Source: CAZOWL01 sp964583605 (GTDB taxonomy: Bacteria; Pseudomonadota; Gammaproteobacteria; Chromatiales; Chromatiaceae). Taken from it: a stretch of 33,429 nt of DNA. The notes beneath the pieces were generated by a model. It made no database searches and was not told the origin of the DNA. It saw nothing but the letters and a program-made list of their open reading frames with translations. The translations under genes were made by a program, and so were the position numbers. Positions 16,176 to 24,700 of this stretch are shown one piece after another. The stretch is taken from assembly GCA_964583605.1 (NCBI GenBank), contig CAZOWL010000045.1:1-33429 (forward strand). The letters run 5' to 3'. Position 1 is the first letter of the stretch, and each line of letters opens with the position of its first letter.

Positions 16176-17471
16176 GTGTCCGATACCGTACTGCTTTGCA
16201 CTGTCGGCGGCTCGCACCAGCCTATTCTCACCGCCATCCGCGAGTTGGCGCCGGGCTTCGTGTCGTTCATCGTCACCGGCAAGGATGCAGCCACCGGGCG
16301 GCCGGGGTCGATCAACACCATCGTCGGCAACGGCACGCCGATCGAAGTCAGGCGGGGCGGGGACATCATCGAGCGCCTGCCGAATATCCCGACGTTGGCC
16401 GGGCTGTCGAGCGACGGGTTCGCCTGTATCGAGGTCCCGGCGGATGATCTCGACGAGACGGTCGAGCGCATCGCCAAGGCCATCGCCGAGCTGCGCGCCC
16501 GCTTCCCCGGCGCGGCCTTGGTCGCCGACTACACGGGCGGCACCAAGACGATGACCGCCGCCCTGGTCATGGCGGCCATCGATGCCGAAGACGTCGAGCT
16601 GCAACTGATCACCGGTAGTCGCGCCGACCTCGTCAAGGTGCGCGATGGCAGCCAGGCCGGGCTCGCGGTCAGCGCCGAAGGGGTGCGGCTGCGTCGCGCG
16701 ATGCAGCCCTATCTCGCCGCCTGGCAGCGCTTCGCTTACGGGGAGGCGGCCGAGGGCTTGGCGCGCTTGGCGCAGCCGCGGGATCCTGCGCTGCGGGCCG
16801 AGTTGCAGATCGCGAAGGGCCTGAGTCGGGCCTTCGATGCCTGGGACCGCTTCGACCACGCCCTTGCTGCCGAGCTGCTCGAGCCCTACCGGCCGCGCCT
16901 CGGTGCGGACGCTGGTGCCGCGGTCGGCCCGCTGTTCAGCGCGCTGGGGCATCTGACCGCCGCGCCGGACTCGCCGCGCCGCGCGCCGGCCCGGCTCTGG
17001 GATCTCTGGCTCAATGCGCAGCGGCGGGCCAGTCAATCCCGTTATGACGACGCCGTGGCGCGCGCCTACCGCCTCCTCGAATGGACCGCGCAGTGGCTGC
17101 TGTCGACGGTTGGCGTCGAGACCGGCGATCTGCGCGCCGAACAGATCCCGGATGTTCTGAGCATTGCACCCAACGCCGACGGCAAGCGCCAGGCCGGGCT
17201 GCGCATCGCCTGGGAGCTGGCCGCGCATCACCTCGGTGGCGACGTGCGGGCCTTCGTCGAGAACGAGCGCAGCCACATGCTCGATCAACTGAAAAAGCGC
17301 AACTACTCGATCCTCGCCCACGGCGACCGACCGATCGGCCGGGCCGACTGGGAAGCCTTCTCCGGCTGGATCGACGCGACCCTGATACCGCTCCTGCGGT
17401 CTCGGGCTGCGGCGACGGGCATCAAGTCGTTGGCGCCGCAACTGCCGCGCGCGCCGCTGTGGCGATGCTGA
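16176..17471 (+). CDS. CARF-HEPN ribonuclease B (TIGR02710 family)
   Basis: A 431-residue second member of the same family as the gene at 13646. The CARF domain begins TVLLCTVGGSHQPILTAIRE and has VADYTGGTKTMTAALVMAAI (T120-G-G-T-K). The C-terminal HEPN site is KKRNYSILAHGDRPI, an R-x6-H pair (R375, H382). Expected role: RNase activated by Cas10-made cyclic oligoadenylate. It diverges strongly from copy A outside the two motifs, so the two may respond to different ring sizes or cut different RNAs. The start is a GTG at 16176; no strong ribosome binding site is visible, so coupling to mntA (33 bases upstream) may help. Confidence 0.87.
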   Translation: MSDTVLLCTVGGSHQPILTAIRELAPGFVSFIVTGKDAATGRPGSINTIVGNGTPIEVRRGGDIIERLPNIPTLAGLSSDGFACIEVPADDLDETVERIAKAIAELRARFPGAALVADYTGGTKTMTAALVMAAIDAEDVELQLITGSRADLVKVRDGSQAGLAVSAEGVRLRRAMQPYLAAWQRFAYGEAAEGLARLAQPRDPALRAELQIAKGLSRAFDAWDRFDHALAAELLEPYRPRLGADAGAAVGPLFSALGHLTAAPDSPRRAPARLWDLWLNAQRRASQSRYDDAVARAYRLLEWTAQWLLSTVGVETGDLRAEQIPDVLSIAPNADGKRQAGLRIAWELAAHHLGGDVRAFVENERSHMLDQLKKRNYSILAHGDRPIGRADWEAFSGWIDATLIPLLRSRAAATGIKSLAPQLPRAPLWRC

Positions 17472-17534
17472 TACATATCCTTCATGATCCTTACAATGAA
17501 ATTCGCGCAGCCCGTTCGCTCCGTCGCCCTCCGG

Positions 17535-17553
17535 GAGAGGGTTGGGGTGAGGG
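17535..17553 (+). repeat. Second copy of the GAGAGGGTTGGGGTGAGGG repeat
   Basis: It matches the tail of the palindromic repeat at 2143-2179 except for one base of indel, here with an imperfect CCCTCCGGGAGAGGG stem. It lies in the 160-bp gap between CARF-HEPN B and the Card1-like gene; nothing else is recognisable in that gap. Confidence 0.6.
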
Positions 17554-17631
17554 AACGGTCAGGGGCGAGACGACGTTTCATCGTCCGGGGTGGCTCGGCT
17601 CGCCCCATGATCGTTAGCGCCACGGGCAAGT

Positions 17632-18804
17632 ATGAGTGTTCACATCGTTCTCGTATCTGATCAGGTCCTGCAGAATCTAATCCCGGTCCTGATCGATCGC
17701 CCAGAGCGGGTTTACCTGGTCGTCACTCCGGAGATGGCCCGCCGTGGCGCGGATCGACGCCTGCACCGGCAGCTTTGCCAGGCCAGAATCGAGCCGATTG
17801 CCTGTACGGACGCTCCCGATTCCGACTTTCAGCGCATTCGGGAATTCGCTCGTCAGGTTGCGGAGCGAGTAATGGACGCCGGTGCCGACGCCGAAATCAT
17901 CCTCAATGCCACCGGCGGCAACAAACTGATGTCAATCGCGTTTGTCGAGGTCTTCCGCGGTATCGCCACGCGCATCCTCTATACCGACACCGCACATCGA
18001 CGCATCGAGTACCTGCCGAGCGAGGCGGATCCGCCCGCGCCGTCGCCAATGCCGAATGTTCTCGATGTTCCCGGCTATCTTCGTGCGCAAGGCTTTCATT
18101 TCCAGCAGGCCGTCTCGGACGATCCCACTTGGCAGCAACAAGTTGCCGTCCGCAAGGCTGCCAGCAAGTATCTAGGCAAGAAGATTGGCGAGCCACGCTT
18201 GCAGCAGTTCGTTGGGGCGCTCAACGCAATGGCTGACAAGGCGCTAGAGCACGTGCCCGGTACCCATTCCGAACGCCTTGCTGCTCCGGTGCAATCCTTC
18301 ACCGGGGCGCCGAGAGGCATCTGGGCTGATGCCATGGATCACCTCGCACAGGTCGGCATACTGGACTGGACACCCGCGTCGGAGTATTTCCGTTTCGCCG
18401 ATGTGGATGCGGCGCGTTTCGCCCGGGGTGGCTGGCTCGAGGAATACGCCTACCACGTCGTCCACGACGCAGATATCCACGACACCCGCCTCGGCGTGAG
18501 CGGGGTCTGGGACAACGAGCAGACGATGGCGAACGAGCTCGACGTGCTCGCGTGCCACCTCAACCAGCTTCTGCTCATCGAGTGCAAGACCTTGCGCCTG
18601 CATGAGCAGAACGACAACGAGATCGCTTACAAGCTCGATAGCTTGGGCGAGGACGTCCGTGGCCTGTTTGGCAGCACCTGGCTCCTCTCCGCCCGCGAGC
18701 CGACCGAGACACTCGTCGCGCGGGCGCGGCGCGCACGCATTCGGCTAGTTGGCCCTGCCGACCTGCAGGATCTGCGGCGGTTGGTCCGGGAGTGGAGGGG
18801 ATAA
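17632..18804 (+). CDS. card1: Card1/Can2-type CARF nuclease (DUF1887)
   Basis: A 390-residue protein. The N-terminal CARF domain has LNATGGNKLMSIAFVEVFRG (T94-G-G-N-K), the ligand turn typical of Can1/Can2/Card1. The C-terminal half is a PD-(D/E)xK nuclease: GGWLEEYAYHVV, then NELDVLACHLNQLLLIECKT with D304, E317 and K319 as the catalytic set. Characterised relatives are activated by cA4 and cut single-stranded RNA and DNA or nick supercoiled DNA. This should be the DNA-directed arm of the cOA response, complementing the two HEPN RNases. The ATG at 17632 begins the first CARF strand directly. It is the last effector gene before the adaptation module. Confidence 0.92.
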   Translation: MSVHIVLVSDQVLQNLIPVLIDRPERVYLVVTPEMARRGADRRLHRQLCQARIEPIACTDAPDSDFQRIREFARQVAERVMDAGADAEIILNATGGNKLMSIAFVEVFRGIATRILYTDTAHRRIEYLPSEADPPAPSPMPNVLDVPGYLRAQGFHFQQAVSDDPTWQQQVAVRKAASKYLGKKIGEPRLQQFVGALNAMADKALEHVPGTHSERLAAPVQSFTGAPRGIWADAMDHLAQVGILDWTPASEYFRFADVDAARFARGGWLEEYAYHVVHDADIHDTRLGVSGVWDNEQTMANELDVLACHLNQLLLIECKTLRLHEQNDNEIAYKLDSLGEDVRGLFGSTWLLSAREPTETLVARARRARIRLVGPADLQDLRRLVREWRG

Positions 18805-18892
18805 GCCCGTTTCCTCATTTACAAGGGCCGCAAGCTTGCCGGACGCGCCGTTTTGCGAGAGTTGCGGCAGAATTGCTCTGTATCGTAAACGC

Positions 18893-18997
18893 AGTGGGAC
18901 TGGGGTCAGGTCTCCCATTGCACATCGGGCGATGTTGATATCCGCACCTACCGCTCCGGCGGCTTTGGACGCTCTAGTTAAATCTGTCCCCTTTGTT
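18893..18997. repeat. Remnant of a short repeat element
   Basis: GACTGGGGTCAGGTCT (18898-18913) and TTAAATCTGTCCCCTTT (18978-18994) are motifs I recognise as recurring sequences in proteobacterial intergenic regions, often near REP-associated (IS200-like) transposases. Here they lie 80 bp apart in the 275-bp gap between card1 and cas2, with no coding frame between them. Confidence 0.4.
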
Positions 18998-19079
18998 CGC
19001 TAATTTCGACGCGAGCTCAGATCCCACGGCAACCTTGCAAGCCCGGCTCGGGCCGCCGCCGGGCGCTAGTCTGGTCGCC

Positions 19080-19364
19080 ATGTCAGATCGCCAGCTTCAC
19101 ATCGCCGCCTACGACATCGCCGATGATCGGCGCCTGCGCGAGGCGCTGAAGCTCCTCAAGGGCTACGCCAGCGGCCGCCAGAAGTCGGTGTTCGAGTGCT
19201 TTCTGACTGCGGCGGAGCGCAATGCGCTGCTCGCCGGTGTCGAGACGCTCCTCGATGCCGATGAGGACCGCTTCGTGCTTCTGCGGCTGGAGCCGCGCGG
19301 CAAGACCCGCGTGCGCGGCAAAGGAATCAAGCCGGCCGACCCGCCGTGGTTCTATGTCGGCTGA
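19080..19364 (+). CDS. cas2: Cas2
   Basis: A 94-residue Cas2. It opens RQLHIAAYDIADDRRLREAL, the beta1 strand with the conserved aspartate followed by the R-L-R helix, then QKSVFECFLTAAERNALLAG and a C-terminal strand rich in basic residues. Cas2 forms the central dimer of the Cas1-Cas2 spacer integrase. The start is the ATG at 19080; an upstream in-frame ATG at 18993 lies in repeat-like DNA. Cas1 begins 40 bp downstream. Order is reversed (cas2 first) relative to most loci. Confidence 0.92.
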   Translation: MSDRQLHIAAYDIADDRRLREALKLLKGYASGRQKSVFECFLTAAERNALLAGVETLLDADEDRFVLLRLEPRGKTRVRGKGIKPADPPWFYVG

Positions 19365-19404
19365 ACGCCGGCCGGGCCGGGACCGAACCGGACAGAGCAA
19401 AGCC

Positions 19405-20382
19405 ATGACCACTCTCTATCTCGATCGCCGCGACACACGTCTTAAGCTCGAAGGCCGCGCGCTGGCCATCTACACCGGCGATGAGCGTCGCGGAACGGTG
19501 CCGATGCATCTGTTGGATGTGGTGATCATGCGTGCGGCGGTCGGGCTTGAGAGCTCACTGCTCGCCCAATTGGCCGACGCAGGCGTCAGCGTCGTCGCCT
19601 TCGGCGGGCGCAATGCCGGCAAGCTCGCCGTCGTGCACGGGCGCAGCCACAACGATGGCGCGCGCCGCATCGGTCAATATCGGCGCGCCGACGATGCCGT
19701 CTGGTGCCTCGCGTGGGCACGGCGACTGGTGCGCGGTAAGCTGCGCCGCCAGCAGCGTCTACTCGCCGCGGCGCTGGCCGAGCGGCCGGATCAGCACCTG
19801 CCATTACACAAGGCCGTTACCCAGCTTCATCAGGCGCGGCTGCGCGTGGTCGATCCGACCACGGCCAGCGTCGACAGCCTGCGCGGCGTCGAGGGCGCCG
19901 CAGCGGCGGCCTATTTCGGCGCCTACTGCCGGCTCTTCGCCCCGGAGCTCGGCTTCACGGGCCGCAACCGCCGGCCGCCGCGCGATCCGGTCAACGCGGT
20001 GCTCTCGCTCGGCTACACCCTGCTCCACCATGAGGCCGTGCGCGCCTGCTATGGCGCCGGCCTCGACCCGATCATCGGCTACTATCATGCGCTCGACTTC
20101 GGGCGGGATTCGCTCGCTGCGGACCTGATCGAGCCGCTGCGTCCACTAGCCGACGAGTGGGTCTGGATGCTCTTTCGGGAGCGCCGGCTGCGTGGCGAGC
20201 ACTTCACCCGCGACGACGGTGCCTGTCTGCTCGGCAAGGCGGGGCGTCAGGCCTTCTACGCTGCCTGGGAGGTCTTCGTGCGACCGCAGCGGCGTATCCT
20301 GCGGCGGCTCTGCCGCAGGCTTGCGGTCAACCTGGCCGCGGCGGGCTCGGAGCGTCTGTCCGTGTCGGAGGGTCGCTCATGA
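19405..20382 (+). CDS. cas1: Cas1 integrase, canonical active site
   Basis: A 325-residue Cas1. The N-terminal beta domain starts TTLYLDRRDTRLKLEGRALA; the helical catalytic domain has SLRGVEGAAAAAYFGAY (E163), IGYYHALDFGRDSLAADLIE (H228, E243) and the C-terminal basic helix VRPQRRILRRLCRRLAV. All three metal-binding residues of an active Cas1 are in place. It integrates new spacers at the leader-repeat junction with Cas2. The ATG at 19405 begins the first strand. The stop overlaps the next gene by four bases (ATGA), so cas1 and cas1' are translationally coupled. Confidence 0.95.
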   Translation: MTTLYLDRRDTRLKLEGRALAIYTGDERRGTVPMHLLDVVIMRAAVGLESSLLAQLADAGVSVVAFGGRNAGKLAVVHGRSHNDGARRIGQYRRADDAVWCLAWARRLVRGKLRRQQRLLAAALAERPDQHLPLHKAVTQLHQARLRVVDPTTASVDSLRGVEGAAAAAYFGAYCRLFAPELGFTGRNRRPPRDPVNAVLSLGYTLLHHEAVRACYGAGLDPIIGYYHALDFGRDSLAADLIEPLRPLADEWVWMLFRERRLRGEHFTRDDGACLLGKAGRQAFYAAWEVFVRPQRRILRRLCRRLAVNLAAAGSERLSVSEGRS

Positions 20383-21227
20383 TCGTCCGAACCGCCTGCG
20401 ACCCGGAGCGACACCAGCGCCCGAAGGTCCGGTTCGGGGCACAGCCGCTCTATATTGCGACCGGCAGCGATACCCGCGTCGTGCTCGACGGACCAGCGCT
20501 ATGCGTGCAGCGCGAGGCGCGCGCCGAGCAGCTCTTTCCGCTGCAGCGCATCGCCCGGGTGCACAGCAGCGACCGGGTCGACTGGAGCATCAGGGCCCTG
20601 TTGGCCTGCGCCGAGCATGGCATCAATGTGCTCTTCATCAGCGACGAGGGCATAGTTGTCGCGCGCCTCCTCGGCCGACCCGGCGAGCATGACGAGCTGC
20701 TGCTGCGCTTCACCGAATTCATGCTCCTGCCGCAGGCCGGTGACATGTATGCCCTTTGGCTCAGGCGCATGCGAGCCCGCATCGCCCATTGGGCCGCCGC
20801 ACGCTTAGGGGCGCCGAGCGGCGCCCGCGATCCCAGGAGCTGTCGGGCCTGGATCGAGCACCAGGCCATCCAGTACGCCGGCCGCCGCGGAGCCGAGCGT
20901 ACACGCCAGTGGCTGCGGTCCCTCGCCTATCAGTGGATGCACGCGCATTTGCAGGAGCTCGGCTTCGGCCGCAACACCGAGCTCGGCCAAGCCGGCGAGC
21001 CCAGCCTGTCGCGGGATCTCGCCGAGCTGTTGATGTGGTACCTGGAGCCGCCGCGGATCGGCTGGCTTCGGCGCCGCTTCGATGCGGCCCGACACCGGCG
21101 CGAGACGCTGAGGCTGCCGCGCCATGCCGACACGGTTCGCCTGTTCGAGTCACGCGCTGGCCGGGTCGCCAAGCGCGGCCACGACATCACCAACAGCCTC
21201 CACCGCTGGCTGGTGTCCGAGACCTAG
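20379..21227 (+). CDS. Second, divergent Cas1 (Cas1') lacking the usual active site
   Basis: A 282-residue protein with a clear Cas1 N-terminal domain: QPLYIATGSDTRVVLDGPAL, then FPLQRIARVHSSDRVDWSIR and LLACAEHGINVLFISDEGIV. The C-terminal helical domain can be aligned by its SLSRDLAELL segment, equivalent to SLAADLIEPL in the first Cas1. At the position of the catalytic histidine this protein has NTELGQAGEP, with no histidine, and the E-G-x-A-A-x-x-Y-F helix of the first catalytic glutamate is not recognisable. It should therefore be catalytically dead or very altered. Overlap with cas1 (ATGA) argues for a one-to-one partner. A role as a non-catalytic subunit of a mixed Cas1 dimer is an inference. 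Confidence 0.8.
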   Translation: MIVRTACDPERHQRPKVRFGAQPLYIATGSDTRVVLDGPALCVQREARAEQLFPLQRIARVHSSDRVDWSIRALLACAEHGINVLFISDEGIVVARLLGRPGEHDELLLRFTEFMLLPQAGDMYALWLRRMRARIAHWAAARLGAPSGARDPRSCRAWIEHQAIQYAGRRGAERTRQWLRSLAYQWMHAHLQELGFGRNTELGQAGEPSLSRDLAELLMWYLEPPRIGWLRRRFDAARHRRETLRLPRHADTVRLFESRAGRVAKRGHDITNSLHRWLVSET

Positions 21228-21335
21228 TGCAGCGCCTCCTCCTTTCTGATGAGCGAACAACAGAGCTTCTTGCAACGATTCTCGTCTGACCGCACGGAGT
21301 CGGTCGCTCGCAGACAAGTGCCGCAGTAGTATCCG

Positions 21336-21641
21336 ATGCCAGCGAGCCAACGCCGCCCATTCCTGCTCGCCTACGATATCGCCGACCCCAAGCGGCTCGT
21401 GCGGGTCCACCGGACCGTGCGGAGACGAGGCGTCCCGCTGCAATACTCGGTGTTCCTGGTCGTCGCGACCGCCGCCGAGATCGATGGCTTGCTGGACGAG
21501 CTCGACGACATCATTCTCCCCTCGGCCGATGACATCCGCGTCTACCCGCTGCCGCAGCGGATCGAGGCGGCGCACTATGGCCGCCAGTGGCTGCCGCCCA
21601 GTGCCGAACTTCCCCTTGACGTCATCGTAGACCCGTTCTAG
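21336..21641 (+). CDS. Second Cas2 (Cas2')
   Basis: A 101-residue Cas2-family protein beginning RRPFLLAYDIADPKRLVRVH, with the beta1 aspartate (YDIAD) and R-L-x-R-V-H helix, then PLQYSVFLVVATAAEIDGLL and DDIRVYPLPQRIEAAHYGRQ. It is clearly different from the first Cas2 and starts 108 bp after cas1'. Together the four genes read cas2-cas1-cas1'-cas2'. It ends 147 bp before the first repeat, so it is the gene nearest the leader. The start at 21336 has no strong ribosome binding site. Confidence 0.9.
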   Translation: MPASQRRPFLLAYDIADPKRLVRVHRTVRRRGVPLQYSVFLVVATAAEIDGLLDELDDIILPSADDIRVYPLPQRIEAAHYGRQWLPPSAELPLDVIVDPF

Positions 21642-21788
21642 CTTTTAGACAGGCCCGGCGGATGCTCCGCCAGGGCCGCAGCGGCACTGTCGAGGCGCAT
21701 TCGGCTGCACGTGAGCTTTGATGCACACCAAAATTTTGGCAACTACCTTTGTAAGCCTTTGTACAAAAGGGGATATTCGCCCCGAGCG
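21642..21788 (+). promoter_or_regulatory. CRISPR leader
   Basis: The 147 bp between cas2' and the first repeat turn from GC-rich to A+T-rich near the array. Two perfect palindromes stand out: CCAAAATTTTGG (21728-21739) and TTTGTACAAA (21758-21767), the second embedded in two direct copies of CCTTTGTA. These could be sites for integration host proteins, the adaptation complex or a regulator. The array promoter should lie here, but I cannot place -35/-10 boxes with confidence. Confidence 0.65.
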
Positions 21789-24700
21789 GACCGAACCGAA
21801 GACCCGAATTGAAGGGGATTAAGACGATATGGATGAGGGAGATATTTTGCTCGGCGGCGACCGAACCGAAGACCCGAATTGAAGGGGATTAAGACTTGGG
21901 GTCGCCGCCGGCTTCGACGATCAGCTTCTGACCGAACCGAAGACCCGAATTGAAGGGGATTAAGACGTACGGACGCCACTGAAGTCGTAGCGGGCGGCGG
22001 ACCGAACCGAAGACCCGAATTGAAGGGGATTAAGACAAAAAAAGAATCCTGGGTATAATTTAATGACGAGACCGAACCGAAGACCCGAATTGAAGGGGAT
22101 TAAGACCCGTATACCCTGTTGTGCTAGCTGCACTTAATTTGACCGAACCGAAGACCCGAATTGAAGGGGATTAAGACTGTAGCCGGCGGCAAACATAAGC
22201 ATCAACAAGGGACCGAACCGAAGACCCGAATTGAAGGGGATTAAGACCTACACGCCTAGTCGGTATGTAGCAAACATCAGCTGACCGAACCGAAGACCCG
22301 AATTGAAGGGGATTAAGACGATTCGCTACTAGGGATAGTAGCTAGTCAGTTTGACCGAACCGAAGACCCGAATTGAAGGGGATTAAGACTCTCGCCGGTG
22401 GAGGGCTCGACGACGAGGTAGTGACCGAACCGAAGACCCGAATTGAAGGGGATTAAGACCTCATCGGCCGGGGCAACGGAAGAGAAAGGCCGACCGAACC
22501 GAAGACCCGAATTGAAGGGGATTAAGACCCAGGTCGTGATGACCGAATTAACGGTGCGCGGCGACCGAACCGAAGACCCGAATTGAAGGGGATTAAGACT
22601 TCAGGCTAGCAGCGACGTTGTGACCCCCGCGCAGACCGAACCGAAGACCCGAATTGAAGGGGATTAAGACGGGAGGGCGAACAGCCCCTCCTCTATCAAC
22701 CGCTGACCGAACCGAAGACCCGAATTGAAGGGGATTAAGACGAACTCAATTCTATCCATTGGACCTCCTAAGTGCGACCGAACCGAAGACCCGAATTGAA
22801 GGGGATTAAGACGCAGCAATCTGATCCACCCCTATCGCCAATCCCGTGACCGAACCGAAGACCCGAATTGAAGGGGATTAAGACCATTCGCGACAATCTG
22901 AGACGCAAGCCAGCCAGCGACCGAACCGAAGACCCGAATTGAAGGGGATTAAGACACCGTAGGCGATTCCGGTTGGACCATGAATAGGGGACCGAACCGA
23001 AGACCCGAATTGAAGGGGATTAAGACGCAGCAATCTGATCCACCCCTATCGCCAATCCCGTGACCGAACCGAAGACCCGAATTGAAGGGGATTAAGACTG
23101 GTTTTATACCTTCGGGTATGAGTACCCGAAGGTGACCGAACCGAAGACCCGAATTGAAGGGGATTAAGACATCTTTATTCCCCTAGGGTTGCCGGGGGGG
23201 GATCCGACCGAACCGAAGACCCGAATTGAAGGGGATTAAGACAGGCCGAGGATGCGCGCCTTGTCCGACGGGCCGAGACCGAACCGAAGACCCGAATTGA
23301 AGGGGATTAAGACCTGTAGGAGGGGATGGATTCGGCCAGCTGAACGGGACCGAACCGAAGACCCGAATTGAAGGGGATTAAGACCGACGGATTGAGGCCA
23401 GCTTGCCTGGCAATTTCGGACCGAACCGAAGACCCGAATTGAAGGGGATTAAGACCGGAATAACTGGCGGCCATTGGCCCGTCAATCAGACCGAACCGAA
23501 GACCCGAATTGAAGGGGATTAAGACCACCAGCTCGGCGCGGTTGTAGCTGTAACCGGGGGACCGAACCGAAGACCCGAATTGAAGGGGATTAAGACCATC
23601 TCGCGGCGGGCGATCTTAAACTGGATTCGCTGACCGAACCGAAGACCCGAATTGAAGGGGATTAAGACTCCCGTTTCAGGGTCATACTCAGCAAAGCTCT
23701 CAGACCGAACCGAAGACCCGAATTGAAGGGGATTAAGACCTAATGGTGGCGGAAGCGTTGCCGTTACCGTAGTGACCGAACCGAAGACCCGAATTGAAGG
23801 GGATTAAGACTTTGCTTCTCGGTAAACATATCAACTCTCTCTTGCGACCGAACCGAAGACCCGAATTGAAGGGGATTAAGACGCACGGAACATTGATATC
23901 ACCTCGCCACCTTCGACCGAACCGAAGACCCGAATTGAAGGGGATTAAGACGTTGCCCGGCGGCCCGCCGTAGGTCGATGAGGTTGACCGAACCGAAGAC
24001 CCGAATTGAAGGGGATTAAGACACAAACGACGGATCGTGTTTTGCGATGCTTCTGCGGACCGAACCGAAGACCCGAATTGAAGGGGATTAAGACGGCGGT
24101 GGTTCGCCAACGCGAACCAGCGGGCGTGGACCGAACCGAAGACCCGAATTGAAGGGGATTAAGACGCATCACGCATTCAAAACCAAGTTCAGCGAGGGGA
24201 CCGAACCGAAGACCCGAATTGAAGGGGATTAAAACGTGAACAAGCTCCACACCTGCTCGCGCGGCGAGTGACCGAACCGAAGACCCGAATTGAAGGGGAT
24301 TAAGACATTGTGCGTGCCTGGTATTCGTGGTCGAATGTGTGACCGAACCGAAGACCCGAATTGAAGGGGATTAAGACAAGTCGCTGTTGTCGTCGTAGAT
24401 GTCGCGGATTAGACCGAACCGAAGACCCGAATTGAAGGGGATTAAGACCGCTCAGCGCTCCGATCCCGCCCCCGTCGGTTGACCGAACCGAAGACCCGAA
24501 TTGAAGGGGATTAAGACGGCCTCTTCGGCGGTCTCGTAGAGGCCAAGAAGCGACCGAACCGAAGACCCGAATTGAAGGGGATTAAGACTATTCCGGCGAG
24601 TAGGCGTTGTACTGGGCCCGGAGACCGAACCGAAGACCCGAATTGAAGGGGATTAAGACTCTAGCGCGGCCCGCAATAAGCGGGCCGTGGTGACCGAACC

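Noticed and set aside
19380..19391. GGACCGAACCGG before cas1, similar to the first ten bases of the CRISPR repeat
   Set aside because: Only about 10 bases match and no spacer-sized neighbour exists; likely chance.
21930..22106. TATAAT in spacer 4, resembling a promoter -10 box
   Set aside because: A single six-base match in a 33-bp spacer; no -35 box can be tested without the protospacer.
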